This document shows positions 1 through 6,622 of a stretch of DNA of 12,108 nucleotides, in pieces. The stretch is taken from the NCBI RefSeq assembly GCF_031085375.1, contig NZ_JAVCWF010000009.1:1-12108 (forward strand), read 5' to 3'. Every line of letters begins with the position of its first letter. Position 1 is the first letter of the stretch. The translations under genes were made by a program, and so were the position numbers. Source of the stretch: Lactiplantibacillus brownii (GTDB taxonomy: Bacteria; Bacillota; Bacilli; Lactobacillales; Lactobacillaceae). The notes beneath the pieces are model-generated. The model was not told where the DNA came from. It saw only the letters and a list, made by a program, of their open reading frames with translations, and did not search any database.

Positions 1-936
1 ATGAGCAATGAATTAGTCAAATATGACCCTGAATTAAATACAATCCCCTTGCGAAGGTTTACTCCTGTAGAAATGAACTTGTTCTTTTCTGTAGTTTCTA
101 GAATGCGTGATAAAGGTGATGATACTGTTAGATTTACCTTTGATCAGTTAAAAGAGTTAAGTGCCTATAAGCCAACCGCAAATAATCGGTTTATTGATGA
201 CATACAAAGTACATATCAAAAAATACTAGGTCTTAGATTTGGCTCTCGAAGTAAAGATGGTCTTGATAGAGAGATGTTTGTCATGTTCACTCGATTTGAA
301 ATTAAGGGATCTGCAGACGTTCCTTATGTTGATATTCAAATTTATCCCAAAGCGTTGAAACTTCTAAATAATCTCGAAAGTTGGGTTCGTTATGCTTTGA
401 CAGAGTTCCGAGATTTAAAGAGTAGTTACGCAAAAACAACTTTTCGTATTCTTAAACAATTCCGAACCACTGGTTATGCTTATTTTTCTAAAAATGATTT
501 CTTTGAACTACTAGATATTCCACAAAGCTATTGGAGTAAGCCTGCGAACGTTGAATCTAGGGTTATTCGCCCAATTAAGGAAGAACTAACCCCTTTGTTT
601 AGAGGCCTAACTATACGAAAAAAATATGGTAAAGGTCGTGGGAAACCAGTGATTGGTTATACTTTTACTTGGAAGCCTGAAAGAAAAGACGCTAACGACT
701 TCTCACAAGGTCAATTTCAAGATGAACGTCAAAAACTCTTTAACATTCAGCATAATGGTGAATTAACAGAACAGGAAAAATGGCGTGCCATTGATAAAGT
801 TAAGGGGTTAACTCTAGGTTCTACTGAAAAGCAAGCATTGGCTGTCAAACAAGCCGAACATGATAAAAAAATAAGAGATCAAGCAAGACAAGAAGCACTT
901 GCTGAACTCCGAAAGGGGTTTGGAAATCATGCCTAA
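1..936 (+). CDS. repB: Replication initiator protein RepB (Rep_3 family), 311 aa
   Basis: Plasmid replication initiator that binds the iterons and opens the theta origin. The sequence looks like a Rep_3 initiator: an N-terminal winged helix over about residues 1-130 (FTPVEMNLFFSVVSRMR, then FDQLKELS), a second winged helix over about 135-220 (SSYAKTTFRILKQFRTTG, FFELLDIP, RVIRPIKEEL) and a charged, Lys/Arg/Glu-rich C-terminal region like the RepB C-terminal domain of lactic acid bacteria. The 311 aa length is normal for the family. The start is fixed by AAGGAGG at 12095-12101, 7 bases upstream across the circle junction, and by the promoter and iterons before it. Its last 8 bases overlap the start of the DUF536 gene, so the two are co-translated. 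The -35 box lies just beyond the last partial iteron, so RepB probably represses itself (inference). Confidence 0.96.
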   Translation: MSNELVKYDPELNTIPLRRFTPVEMNLFFSVVSRMRDKGDDTVRFTFDQLKELSAYKPTANNRFIDDIQSTYQKILGLRFGSRSKDGLDREMFVMFTRFEIKGSADVPYVDIQIYPKALKLLNNLESWVRYALTEFRDLKSSYAKTTFRILKQFRTTGYAYFSKNDFFELLDIPQSYWSKPANVESRVIRPIKEELTPLFRGLTIRKKYGKGRGKPVIGYTFTWKPERKDANDFSQGQFQDERQKLFNIQHNGELTEQEKWRAIDKVKGLTLGSTEKQALAVKQAEHDKKIRDQARQEALAELRKGFGNHA

Positions 937-1507
937 AACTATTAGAGAACTTGCTGACGAATTGAAGGTCTCTAAACAAACTATTCAATACCACTACCAA
1001 AGACTACCAACAAAGAACCGACAAAAAGATAGTCAAGGTACAAACATGATCAGCCTTACAGCTGAAAGGATTATTAGGGACAAGGTAGCAAAGCCTTTGG
1101 TAGCAAATACCCAACAAACAGGTAGCAAAAAAGTGACAAAGACTAGCAAAGAAAATAATGAGCTAATTGCCACTCTAAGAAGAGAAATAGAAGATTTAAA
1201 GTCTCAACGTGACAAACAGCTTGCTACCAAAGACCGACAAATAGATCATCTAACAAAATTGGTGGATCAGCAGCAACAATTACAATTAGCAACAGTAGCA
1301 GATAACCGTCGATTAAAAGATCATGTACAAAAGCTAAGTGGGCAACTAACTCAAAAAACTAACGACAACTTGTCGACCGGAAATGATCTTTTTAACATCC
1401 AAGATAAAAAAAGCAAAATAGCTAAACAGAAGATTGTTAAATCTGGTAGTAATAAAGATGGCATACACACAAATAGAGCTATTAAACGTTGGTGGAAATT
1501 CTGGTAA
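929..1507 (+). CDS. DUF536 replication-associated protein (RepB operon partner), 192 aa
   Basis: Accessory protein encoded with repB on many lactobacillus and lactococcal theta plasmids, thought to influence copy number or stability; its exact biochemistry is not settled. Residues 1-25 form an HTH of the type IRELADELKVSKQTIQYHYQ. The DUF536 signature lies in the middle: KDRQIDHLTKLVDQQQQLQL, within a predicted coiled coil over roughly residues 75-145. The tail ends in the aromatic RWWKFW, typical of the family. I chose the ATG at 929 rather than a TTG at 899, because GAAAGGGG at 911-918 precedes the ATG and 929 gives the standard overlap with repB. A related protein is encoded at 8505-8993 on the other strand. 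No clear terminator follows the stop codon. Confidence 0.9.
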   Translation: MPKTIRELADELKVSKQTIQYHYQRLPTKNRQKDSQGTNMISLTAERIIRDKVAKPLVANTQQTGSKKVTKTSKENNELIATLRREIEDLKSQRDKQLATKDRQIDHLTKLVDQQQQLQLATVADNRRLKDHVQKLSGQLTQKTNDNLSTGNDLFNIQDKKSKIAKQKIVKSGSNKDGIHTNRAIKRWWKFW

Positions 1508-1632
1508 AAGTTAATGTAAGCCTTAAGGTTTCAACTAAAGCAATTTACGAATAATTTTATTTTTGAGGTAATAAGATATAGAATGGCACTAACTTGTCGT
1601 TTAATATTCATAAAAATTATGGGGGAGTAGCT

Positions 1633-2868
1633 GTGATAAAAACCAAGATAACTAGTCTTGTCGTCATTGGGTTGATTTTGGGGGCAGGCTTATGGTTATA
1701 TGGCAATATTGATGATGATGTTATGACTACAAAAACTGATAGTCAAACAACTAAGGCAGTAAAGCAGGCAAAATCATTAAGTCAACAGTACCAATATAAA
1801 GAAGCAAAATCAGTGTTATCGGGGCACAAAGGAACAACAGTTGATCATCTAAAAAAGAGTATTAATAAGCAACAGTCAAAGTTGGTCACGTGGGATGATC
1901 CGACAAAAATTTCACATCTTTTTTATCATTCACTAATTGTTGATCCTGGTAAAGCTTTCTCATCTAAGCAGGCACAGGGATACAAAGATTATATGGCGAC
2001 CATCGACGAATTTATGCCGATGCTGAATCAGTTATATGATAATGGCTATGTATTAATTAACTTTAAAGATATCATTTCGATTGATAAACAAGGGAAGGTG
2101 ACTTTCAAACCAGTCAAATTACCTGAAGGCAAGAAGCCTTTAATTATATCACAGGATGATGTTAACTATTATGAGTATATGAAGAATTCTGGATTTGCAG
2201 ATAAATTAGTCGTCAATAAGCAAGGTGATGTTAAAAATCAATATACCAATAATGGTCAGAAGAAAATTGGTGATTATGACATGGTACCGATTATTGATAC
2301 CTTCATCAAAAAGCATCCAGATTTCTCATACGGTGGCTCAAAGGGTGTGATTGCTGAAACGGGTTATAATGGGGTGCTAGGTTATCGTTCATCAAAGAGT
2401 CAATATGGTGATACAAAAAAGACACATCGCGAAGCTAAGAAAGCGACAAAGGTTGCTAACGCTATGAAAAAGGAAGGTTGGCAGTTTGCATCGCATTCCT
2501 GGGGTCATATAAATATGACTACGGCCAGTGTTGATGATATCAAAAAGGACACTGCACTTTGGCAAAAGGAAGTACAACCAATTGTTGGTAAAACACCAGT
2601 ATTGATTTTCCCATTTGGAGCAGATATTGGCTCATTTACAAATTATACAAATGATAATGCAAAGTACACTTATCTTAAGAGTAGCGGTTTCAGTATTTTC
2701 GATAATGTTGATGCGTCACAGACATCATGGGGTCAATTAACAAATGATTATTATCGTAATGCGCGGATAAATGTCGATGGTATTCGTTTACATGAAACAA
2801 TGACTGGTGAGAACACGGTTCTAAATGACTTCTTTAATACAAAAGATTTTTATCATCGTGATAAATAA
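1633..2868 (+). CDS. Membrane-anchored polysaccharide deacetylase (NodB-like) family protein, 411 aa
   Basis: Probable cell-surface carbohydrate esterase or a non-catalytic relative. A single hydrophobic segment at residues 7-24 after a KTK motif looks like an uncleaved signal anchor. The body is Lys- and Gln-rich to about residue 85, then carries a NodB-like domain: IISQDDV with the Asp pair at 175-176 (motif 1, usually TFDDG), SHSWGH with H288 and H292 (motif 2), FPFGADIG at about 326-333 (motif 3) and RLHE near residue 387. The Asp-His-His metal ligands are therefore present, but motif 1 is atypical. The start is the GTG at 1633: GGGGGAG (1621-1627) lies 5 bases before it, and the first residues then lead directly into the membrane anchor. 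A TTG at 1594 is open but has no such site. Substrate unknown; peptidoglycan or an exopolysaccharide is plausible. The gene stands alone. Confidence 0.82.
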   Translation: MIKTKITSLVVIGLILGAGLWLYGNIDDDVMTTKTDSQTTKAVKQAKSLSQQYQYKEAKSVLSGHKGTTVDHLKKSINKQQSKLVTWDDPTKISHLFYHSLIVDPGKAFSSKQAQGYKDYMATIDEFMPMLNQLYDNGYVLINFKDIISIDKQGKVTFKPVKLPEGKKPLIISQDDVNYYEYMKNSGFADKLVVNKQGDVKNQYTNNGQKKIGDYDMVPIIDTFIKKHPDFSYGGSKGVIAETGYNGVLGYRSSKSQYGDTKKTHREAKKATKVANAMKKEGWQFASHSWGHINMTTASVDDIKKDTALWQKEVQPIVGKTPVLIFPFGADIGSFTNYTNDNAKYTYLKSSGFSIFDNVDASQTSWGQLTNDYYRNARINVDGIRLHETMTGENTVLNDFFNTKDFYHRDK

Positions 2869-2871
2869 TGA

Positions 2872-3009
2872 AGAGCGCGAGACAAAAGTCGTCAACAAAA
2901 AATTGGGTTATTTTTCAAACAGTTAGACAACACTATCACTCTTCATCAACGTAAGTTAGATTTGTTGAAAGAACAGAAAAAAGGCTTTTTACAAAATATG
3001 TTTGTATAG
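2872..3009 (+). pseudogene. 3' remnant of a type I restriction specificity subunit gene (hsdS)
   Basis: From about 2887 the frame reads [14 protein letters not shown], then [17 protein letters not shown], ending NMFV and TAG at 3007-3009. This is the hallmark C-terminal end of HsdS subunits from lactic acid bacteria: the last conserved helix after the second target-recognition domain. Only about 40 codons remain, with no start codon or ribosome binding site, and an in-frame TGA at 2869-2871 cuts it off directly behind the deacetylase gene. No hsdM or hsdR is present. HsdS plasmids of this group recombine often, so this is most simply a scar of a lost hsdS gene. The stop codon begins the motif AGGGTCTATAAT, which recurs twice elsewhere in the plasmid. 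Confidence 0.85.
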
Positions 3010-3019
3010 GGTCTATAAT
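3008..3019 (+). repeat. AGGGTCTATAAT boundary motif, copy 1
   Basis: This 12-bp motif overlaps the hsdS remnant stop codon. An identical copy lies at 9454-9465, just after the DUF3923 gene, and a variant (AGGGTCCATTAT) at 3656-3667 overlaps the stop codon of the membrane-protein gene. All three sit at the 3' end of a rightward gene, and two of them precede the shared hairpin block. Confidence 0.6.
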
Positions 3020-3054
3020 CTCCATTTGATAAAAATTACAAAGAAGGGACAAAG

Positions 3055-3657
3055 ATGACTTTGCCTATCTTATTTTCTTGGCCTATGACATTTTTTGCAT
3101 TCATATTGCTAACTATATCTGATTTTTTATATTTAAAACATGAAATAAAAAGACTAACTGATACAAAAAAGACTCTAACAATTATTACCCTTCTATTTTC
3201 ACTTTCAGTAAGTATTTATGTTGCCGCATCTATTGGTCACATTGTAACTAAGGACTATTCAAGTAATACAACTTTTTTTATTTTCGGCTTCGAATCAATA
3301 ACGATTACATTAACAAGTTTATTTTTTCTATTTATTACAGCAAAAAAAAATATTTTAGACAGAAAAGAAACTATACACCTGGCCCAACAAAAATATTTTG
3401 GGCACAATTTAATCATGTTTTTTTCTATGGTTCACTATGTAACAGGATTAACTGATCTTGTATTTATATTTAGTCTCATATATCTACCGGAGTTTCTTGA
3501 CTATCTACTTCCAATCCCAAATAATTATCCAGGTAACGTTATTTTCCTTAATCTTCAAAGTTTATTTATTATTATTAGTGTATTCGTCATACCCTTTTTA
3601 TTATTAATCTGGGTGCCAAAATATTTCAGAAAACAATTAAGTAAAACAAAAAAATAG
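3055..3657 (+). CDS. Five-helix integral membrane protein of unknown function, 200 aa
   Basis: I do not recognise a family. Hydrophobic segments lie at about residues 5-27, 40-63, 73-96, 116-145 and 163-187, separated by short charged loops (LKHEIKRL, AKKNILDRKE), and the tail is basic (YFRKQLSKTKK), suggesting a cytoplasmic C-terminus. No cysteine-rich, ATP-binding or transport signature is visible. The ATG at 3055 is supported by GAAGGG at 3043-3048. The gene follows the hsdS remnant directly and converges on mazEF; both share the hairpin at 3698-3738. It is more AT-rich than repB and full of A and T runs, suggesting separate ancestry. Its position matches that of the DUF3923 membrane protein in the second cassette. 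An immunity or stress role would be a guess. Confidence 0.75.
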   Translation: MTLPILFSWPMTFFAFILLTISDFLYLKHEIKRLTDTKKTLTIITLLFSLSVSIYVAASIGHIVTKDYSSNTTFFIFGFESITITLTSLFFLFITAKKNILDRKETIHLAQQKYFGHNLIMFFSMVHYVTGLTDLVFIFSLIYLPEFLDYLLPIPNNYPGNVIFLNLQSLFIIISVFVIPFLLLIWVPKYFRKQLSKTKK

Positions 3658-3738
3658 GGTCCATTATTACAAAATAACCCCTCGAAAACATTGAAAGAAT
3701 AACCCCCAATATCTATAATATAGATATTGGGGGTTATT
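3656..3738 (+). repeat. Shared gene-end and hairpin block, copy 1
   Basis: From the variant boundary motif at 3656 through the hairpin, this block matches 9454-9536: both contain ATAACCCCTCGAAAACATTG, then AAAGAATA and the long stem. It joins a rightward membrane-protein gene to a leftward TA operon in both places, although the genes on either side are unrelated. Confidence 0.8.
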
Positions 3739-3740
3739 TG
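3698..3740. terminator. Bidirectional terminator between the membrane-protein gene and mazF
   Basis: There is a perfect 18-bp stem (3698-3715 with 3721-3738) around the loop TAATA. The right arm is followed by TGTTTTAATATT for rightward transcripts; on the other strand the stem ends AGGTTATT-like with TTCTTTC beyond it. It can end both the gene at 3055 and mazEF. Compared with the copy at 9496-9536, one stem pair is A-T here and G-C there. Confidence 0.8.
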
Positions 3741-3766
3741 TTTTAATATTAAAGAAATGACTTCTT

Positions 3767-4111
3767 CTATTTGTCATCAATACTAAACAATAATTTGTAC
3801 AAAGTGATTATTTCTTCTAGTTCTTCACGCGATACATGATCGACAATAGTTTCATCAGTGACATGTCTTGCCCGTAAATCTAAGGCTATGGTTTGATCTA
3901 ATAATACTTTTCCATATACTGTTTGACTACTAGTTAGTCGATGATACATTGGAAAATTACGCTTGGTACTGCTAATTGGAGCCACAATCGTCATGTTACT
4001 TGTCTGACAGACTAGATCATTGCTTAGAGCAATGGCTGGTCGCTTATTCATCTGTTCATGACCACGGCTTGGATTAAAGTTAACATAAAATATATCACCT
4101 TGGCTTACCAT
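3767..4111 (-). CDS. mazF: MazF/PemK-family endoribonuclease toxin, 114 aa
   Basis: Toxin of a type II TA pair: a ribosome-independent, sequence-specific mRNA ribonuclease. Family marks are clear: GDIFYVNFNPSRGHEQ at residues 5-20, KRPAIALSND at 23-32 with the catalytic Arg at R24, and VAPISST at 43-49 with the catalytic Ser/Thr position around S47-S48, followed by the conserved LLDQ segment. The 114 aa length is typical. The ATG lies inside the end of mazE (7-base overlap, 4105-4111), which gives translational coupling. It is transcribed leftward and ends at the shared hairpin at 3698-3740. The RNA recognition sequence cannot be deduced. Confidence 0.93.
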   Translation of the reverse strand: MVSQGDIFYVNFNPSRGHEQMNKRPAIALSNDLVCQTSNMTIVAPISSTKRNFPMYHRLTSSQTVYGKVLLDQTIALDLRARHVTDETIVDHVSREELEEIITLYKLLFSIDDK

Positions 4112-4368
4112 TGAAGTTCATTGCCTTCTGACTTTCCCCAATCAAGCTCGTGATCCCTTTCCCCGTCATCTTTCCAATCCTTAAATAGTTCGTGAATATT
4201 GGTTGGGTTCTTTTTTATTGGTGTTAAAACAATTGATCCATTTTCAATGGTTATTGTCATATCTTGGTTATCATCTAATTTCAGTTGTTTAATAATTTGG
4301 CTAGGAATTCTAGCAGCTTTCGAGTTTCCCCACTTTGCTAAGCGTGTTTGTTCTTTAATAAGTTCCAT
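4105..4368 (-). CDS. mazE: MazE-family antitoxin (AbrB-type DNA-binding domain), 87 aa
   Basis: Antitoxin that neutralises MazF and, with it, represses the operon. The N-terminal half is a swapped-hairpin AbrB/MazE fold: TRLAKWGNSKAARIP at residues 8-22, followed by QIIKQLKLDDNQDMTITIEN and VLTPIKK. The acidic, Trp-containing tail (HELFKDWKDDGERDHELDWG) is the expected toxin-wrapping segment. I chose the ATG at 4368 because GGAGGAG lies just upstream (4374-4380 on this strand) and the alternative upstream start would add 27 residues with no family resemblance. The operon promoter with an internal palindrome lies at 4401-4429. The start codon is 85 bases from that of the divergent recombinase gene. 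Confidence 0.93.
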   Translation of the reverse strand: MELIKEQTRLAKWGNSKAARIPSQIIKQLKLDDNQDMTITIENGSIVLTPIKKNPTNIHELFKDWKDDGERDHELDWGKSEGNELQW

Positions 4369-4400
4369 ATTTTCTCCTCCTAAACTATTATCACAAGTCA

Positions 4401-4429
4401 AGTATATCCCGTGTAGATACACAATGCAA
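4401..4429 (-). promoter_or_regulatory. mazEF promoter with a palindromic operator in its spacer
   Basis: On the minus strand there is TTGCAT (4424-4429), a 17-base spacer and TATACT (4401-4406). The spacer contains the palindrome GTGTA-GA-TACAC (4411-4422), well placed for autorepression by a MazE-MazF complex. The site also lies 25-53 bases before the divergent recombinase gene, so repressor binding could affect both. Confidence 0.65.
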
Positions 4430-4453
4430 ATATTCTTACTGGAGGTCATTTAC

Positions 4454-5041
4454 ATGCAACAAGTTGTCTTACCCATAAAAGATTCAAACGTTCTTAAAGA
4501 GGTTCAAGATACGTTACTCAATAACTTTAAAGCTGGCCGACGTAACTATACGATTTTTCAAGTTGGTAAAGCGACGCTACTGCGAGTGAGTGACGTTATG
4601 GGCTTAAAACAGGCCGATATTTTTAATCCGGACGGTTCTATTAAACAAAATGCGTTTATTCATGACCGAAAAACTGGTAAACCTAATACCTTGTACCTTA
4701 AACCTGTTCAAACAGAGCTCTTATTGTACCGTCAATGGCTGCTTGATCATAAGCTGGATTCTGAATGGCTCTTTCCTTCAATTCAACACCCAGAACGCCA
4801 TATTACTGAAAAACAGTTCTACAAAATTATGAGTAAGGTTGGCGATCTATTAGGAATTAATTATCTAGGTACTCATACGATGCGCAAAACTGGGGCTTAT
4901 CGTGTTTACACGCAATCAAATTACAATATTGGCCTAGTCATGCACTTACTAAATCACTCAAGTGAATCAATGACTTTAGCTTATTTAGGCTTGGATCAAG
5001 CAAGTACAGAAAACATGTTGAACCAAATTGATTTTGGGTAA
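4454..5041 (+). CDS. Short tyrosine recombinase (catalytic domain only), copy 1, 195 aa
   Basis: Site-specific DNA recombinase of the XerC/phage-integrase superfamily. The catalytic set is complete: R44 in LLRVSD, K73 in DRKTGK, H141 and R144 in HTMRKT, H168 in LLNHSS and the nucleophile Y177 in LAYLGL. The R144-H168-Y177 spacing (24 and 9) is canonical. At 195 aa it lacks the N-terminal core-binding domain of ordinary ~300-aa integrases; only about 30 residues precede the catalytic domain. The ATG at 4454 has GGAGGT at 4441-4446, 7 bases upstream; a longer open frame reads back over mazE and is not supported. The second copy at 10247 differs by two residues (Q2R, S172A). The natural target is unknown. 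It could resolve multimers, move the cassette or invert DNA. Confidence 0.9.
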   Translation: MQQVVLPIKDSNVLKEVQDTLLNNFKAGRRNYTIFQVGKATLLRVSDVMGLKQADIFNPDGSIKQNAFIHDRKTGKPNTLYLKPVQTELLLYRQWLLDHKLDSEWLFPSIQHPERHITEKQFYKIMSKVGDLLGINYLGTHTMRKTGAYRVYTQSNYNIGLVMHLLNHSSESMTLAYLGLDQASTENMLNQIDFG

Positions 5042-5058
5042 ATTAGTTTGATTTTGTT

Positions 5059-5073
5059 GTCGCCAACGGCGAC
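5059..5073 (+). other. Hairpin after the recombinase gene
   Basis: GTCGCC-AAC-GGCGAC forms a 6-bp stem 17 bases after the stop codon. TTTTT follows only some 15 bases later, so it is a weak terminator candidate. In the second copy (10852-10866) one stem base is changed, leaving a 5-bp stem. Confidence 0.4.
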
Positions 5074-5105
5074 TTCTGATACAGGTTTTTAATGGGTCTA
5101 GCACA

Positions 5106-5138
5106 ACATAGAATAAATTCTATGTGTAAGTGCGCATT
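5106..5138 (+). other. oriT: oriT-like site with a MOBQ-type nic region, copy 1
   Basis: A perfect 9-bp inverted repeat, ACATAGAAT-AA-ATTCTATGT (5106-5125), is directly followed by GTAAGTGCGCATT (5126-5138). Known nic regions of the RSF1010/pSK41 (MOBQ) group have this design: an inverted repeat, then a core of the type TAAGTGCGC. The nick would fall within or beside GTGCGC (by homology). No relaxase is encoded here, so mobilisation would need a helper in trans. The identical core occurs at 10899-10931. Confidence 0.75.
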
Positions 5139-5170
5139 GACCTCGTTTTACTCGGTCTGCTGATAACCAT

Positions 5171-5486
5171 AGAGTCGATTTTTCCCGTCGTTGAATTGAA
5201 TGTATTTTTAATTAAATTATGCTTACACTTAACTAATCTTGTTATGATTTAAATTTTTGCAGAGATTCTTTGTAAACTTAGCAACAAAATTTTACAATCT
5301 ACCTTAAGGCCCTCATTTCCCTTTGGGTCTAATGATTTCCAAATAGAAAACAACGAACATAGTGAGGCCTTAGCAAACACAATACTAGTCAATACCCAAT
5401 TTACAATAGTGATTCGAAAGTTACGAACGTCAGTGAGTTACTCTAGGTAAGTGCTTTAGCACTTACTATATATAATATGAACAAAG
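5171..5486. other. Gene-free stretch after oriT copy 1, with small hairpins
   Basis: No credible gene. Up to about 5310 it resembles the DNA after the second recombinase (10964-11160), but copy 1 lacks the roughly 50 bases at 11045-11100 and the 64-aa gene that follows there. It also holds an imperfect stem AAGGCC(C)TCA...TGAGGCCTT (about 5304-5373) and the perfect hairpin GTAAGTGC-TTTA-GCACTTAC at 5447-5466. Two short motifs related to ACGAACG...GTGAG lie at about 5372 and 5433. Confidence 0.5.
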
Positions 5487-5720
5487 GTAATTCACAAACT
5501 TTACACTCACATAAACGCTCATATATCAACGTTATCAAGCCACTAACTAGCGGGATAAATATTTCATGGTCAAACATTATCTAATTCTACACGTTTAACA
5601 CCAAGCAATCGCACGTCATAACACACCGTATAGCCCCACTAAAACGACTTCTAAGAGGCTTTGAACTATGTCACGTGTATTTACCTTGATATGCTAAAAC
5701 GTCTTAAATCGTATTTTAAA
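5487..5720. repeat. Non-coding block of about 235 bp, copy 1 (function unknown)
   Basis: This matches 6623-6855 in long conserved runs (GTAATTCACAAACTT, AGCGGGATAAATATTTCA, CACCAAGCAATC, CACGTCATAACAC, TTCTAAGAGGCTTTGAACTA) separated by diverged stretches. No reading frame is conserved. Each copy is followed by a ~12-bp hairpin whose loop is AATTAA. The pattern of conserved islands suggests function (structured RNA, centromere or binding sites), but I cannot name it. Confidence 0.7.
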
Positions 5721-5750
5721 ACAGGCTCGTCAAATTAATGACGGGCCTGT
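5721..5750 (-). terminator. Hairpin with AATTAA loop after the non-coding block, copy 1
   Basis: ACAGGCTCGTCA (5721-5732) pairs with TGACGGGCCTGT (5739-5750) with one G-T pair around AATTAA. On the minus strand it is followed by TTTTAAAATACG, a modest terminator tail. No leftward gene remains to its right, so it may be a leftover. The sequence from here to the next hairpin shows no gene. Confidence 0.45.
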
Positions 5751-5841
5751 CTGTATGCTGGAATTTTCACACTATTATGAAGTGGATGTGTCATTATGTC
5801 GGAGACACAAGCTTGATTATAGCACTATGCAAACTTGGTGT

Positions 5842-5876
5842 AAAAACAAAAAAATGAGCACCCGGGTAAGTGCTCA
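5842..5876 (-). terminator. Strong leftward Rho-independent terminator without a visible gene
   Basis: The minus strand reads TGAGCAC, an 8-base loop, GTGCTCA, then a T-rich run of 13 (TTTTTTTGTTTTT). It is a textbook terminator for leftward transcription. The DNA it should serve (5877-5970) holds only a small GTCCC/GGGAC hairpin and then the insertion element, so its gene has probably been lost. Confidence 0.65.
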
Positions 5877-5970
5877 CCAAGAAGTTGTCACATTGAAACG
5901 AAATACCATGAGTCCCGACTGATGGGACAACTCTATTTTAGATCATTCTAATTAAATTGCAATATTAAAA

Positions 5971-6498
5971 GAGAGCGTAAAATATCTTGTGTAAATGCAT
6001 AAAAGATTTCTGAATTGTATAGAAATAGGGAATGCCTTCCCTTATGATATTTAGTAATCACAGAAAACATCACAGGAGGCATTCCCCATGAATGAACTTA
6101 CCACAGAAATTATCGCTGCACTAGCCCAAAAGCAAGATTTGGACGAAGTTTTTCGTCACCACCTCGAAATTGCGATTAACCAGCTGCTTCAAACCGAATT
6201 TACTCACTTTCATGGACTTTCCACCAGCTATCCGGCAATCACTATACTCCACTAACCTGATTGAGAACTTTAATAAGCATCTCAAGCGCACCACCCACCA
6301 CAAAGAACAATTTCCAACCGAAGATTCACTGGATCGCTTTCTGGTTTCTCAGTTTAATGTTTATAACGAGAAGTCTATGAAGCGGATCCACCGAGGGTTC
6401 AAAGGACTCCAGGACACCTTGGAAGCATCATTTATTTAAGTTAGATACATATTATATGTACGAAGGCATTTCATTTACACAAGATTCTTGACGCTACC
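5971..6498 (+). mobile_element. Internally deleted IS256-family element, 528 bp
   Basis: The ends form 27-bp imperfect inverted repeats: 5971-5997 and 6472-6498 match at 22 of 27 positions, sharing AGCGT near the tip and TCTTGTGTAAATG inside. Between them is the start and the end of an IS256-type transposase gene with the middle missing (a full element is about 1.3-1.4 kb). The flanking octamers TATTAAAA and TGATACTT do not form a target duplication. With both ends present it could in principle be moved in trans by a related transposase. Confidence 0.85.
6088..6439 (+). pseudogene. IS256-family transposase remnant, deleted and frameshifted
   Basis: The ATG at 6088, preceded by AGGAGG at 6074-6079, begins MNELTTEIIAALAQKQDLDE and continues through HHLEIAINQLLQTE, the normal N-terminus of lactobacillus IS256-type transposases. 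After about 6195 the reading frame shifts: this frame runs into a stop at 6253-6255, while the adjacent frame carries the authentic C-terminus (LLTFMDFPPAIRQSLYSTN, LIENFNKHLKR, then RFLVSQFNVYNEKSMKRIHR, ending EASFI at 6439). A full transposase is about 390 aa; roughly 37 N-terminal and 80 C-terminal residues remain. The DDE catalytic domain is essentially lost except its last helix (STNLIENFNKHLKR). The junction lies near 6196-6207. No active enzyme is possible. Confidence 0.88.
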
Positions 6499-6622
6499 TG
6501 ATACTTGCGCAAGCAAGTTATTTGTCACGAACGAACGTGTGAGTGAGTTGCTCTTGGCTTCCCTTGGAGCCGTCAAGGGAAAACAACGGAGCGCTTAGCG
6601 TAGGCGTTAGTATAATAGCAGA
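6499..6622. other. Gene-free stretch between the IS element and the second non-coding block
   Basis: No gene found. It contains CACGAACGAACGTGTGAGTG at about 6527 and CGGAGCGCTTAGCGTAGGCG at about 6588. These resemble short motifs at 5372, 5433, 11568 and 11765, a low-level family that recurs near the repeated blocks and the origin. No function can be assigned. Confidence 0.4.

Larger units (their letters stand above)
4454..5170 (+). repeat. 717-bp direct repeat (recombinase plus oriT), copy 1
   Basis: By eye I count about eleven base differences from 10247-10963, i.e. roughly 98.5% identity. Similarity starts abruptly at the recombinase start codon and drops abruptly after ATAACCAT at 5163-5170; beyond that, weaker similarity continues to about 5310 (compare 10964-11160). 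Both copies have the same orientation. Confidence 0.93.

Noticed and set aside
2392..2577. 61-aa leftward frame inside the deacetylase gene
   Set aside because: It is a shadow frame within a well-supported gene, with no ribosome binding site.
4369..4449. Longer MazE starting at 4449
   Set aside because: The extension covers the operon promoter and operator, and the GGAGGAG site directly precedes the start at 4368.
4199..4453. N-terminal extension of the first recombinase to 280 aa
   Set aside because: The extra 85 codons run antisense through mazE and its promoter; the ATG at 4454 has a strong GGAGGT site, and the second copy starts at the same residue.
5738..5857. 39-codon rightward open frame starting in the AATTAA hairpin
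   Set aside because: No ribosome binding site, a start codon inside a stem, and a stop in the next hairpin; no similarity to any protein I know.
5963..6506. Target-site duplication of the IS256-type element
   Set aside because: The two flanking octamers, TATTAAAA and TGATACTT, do not match.
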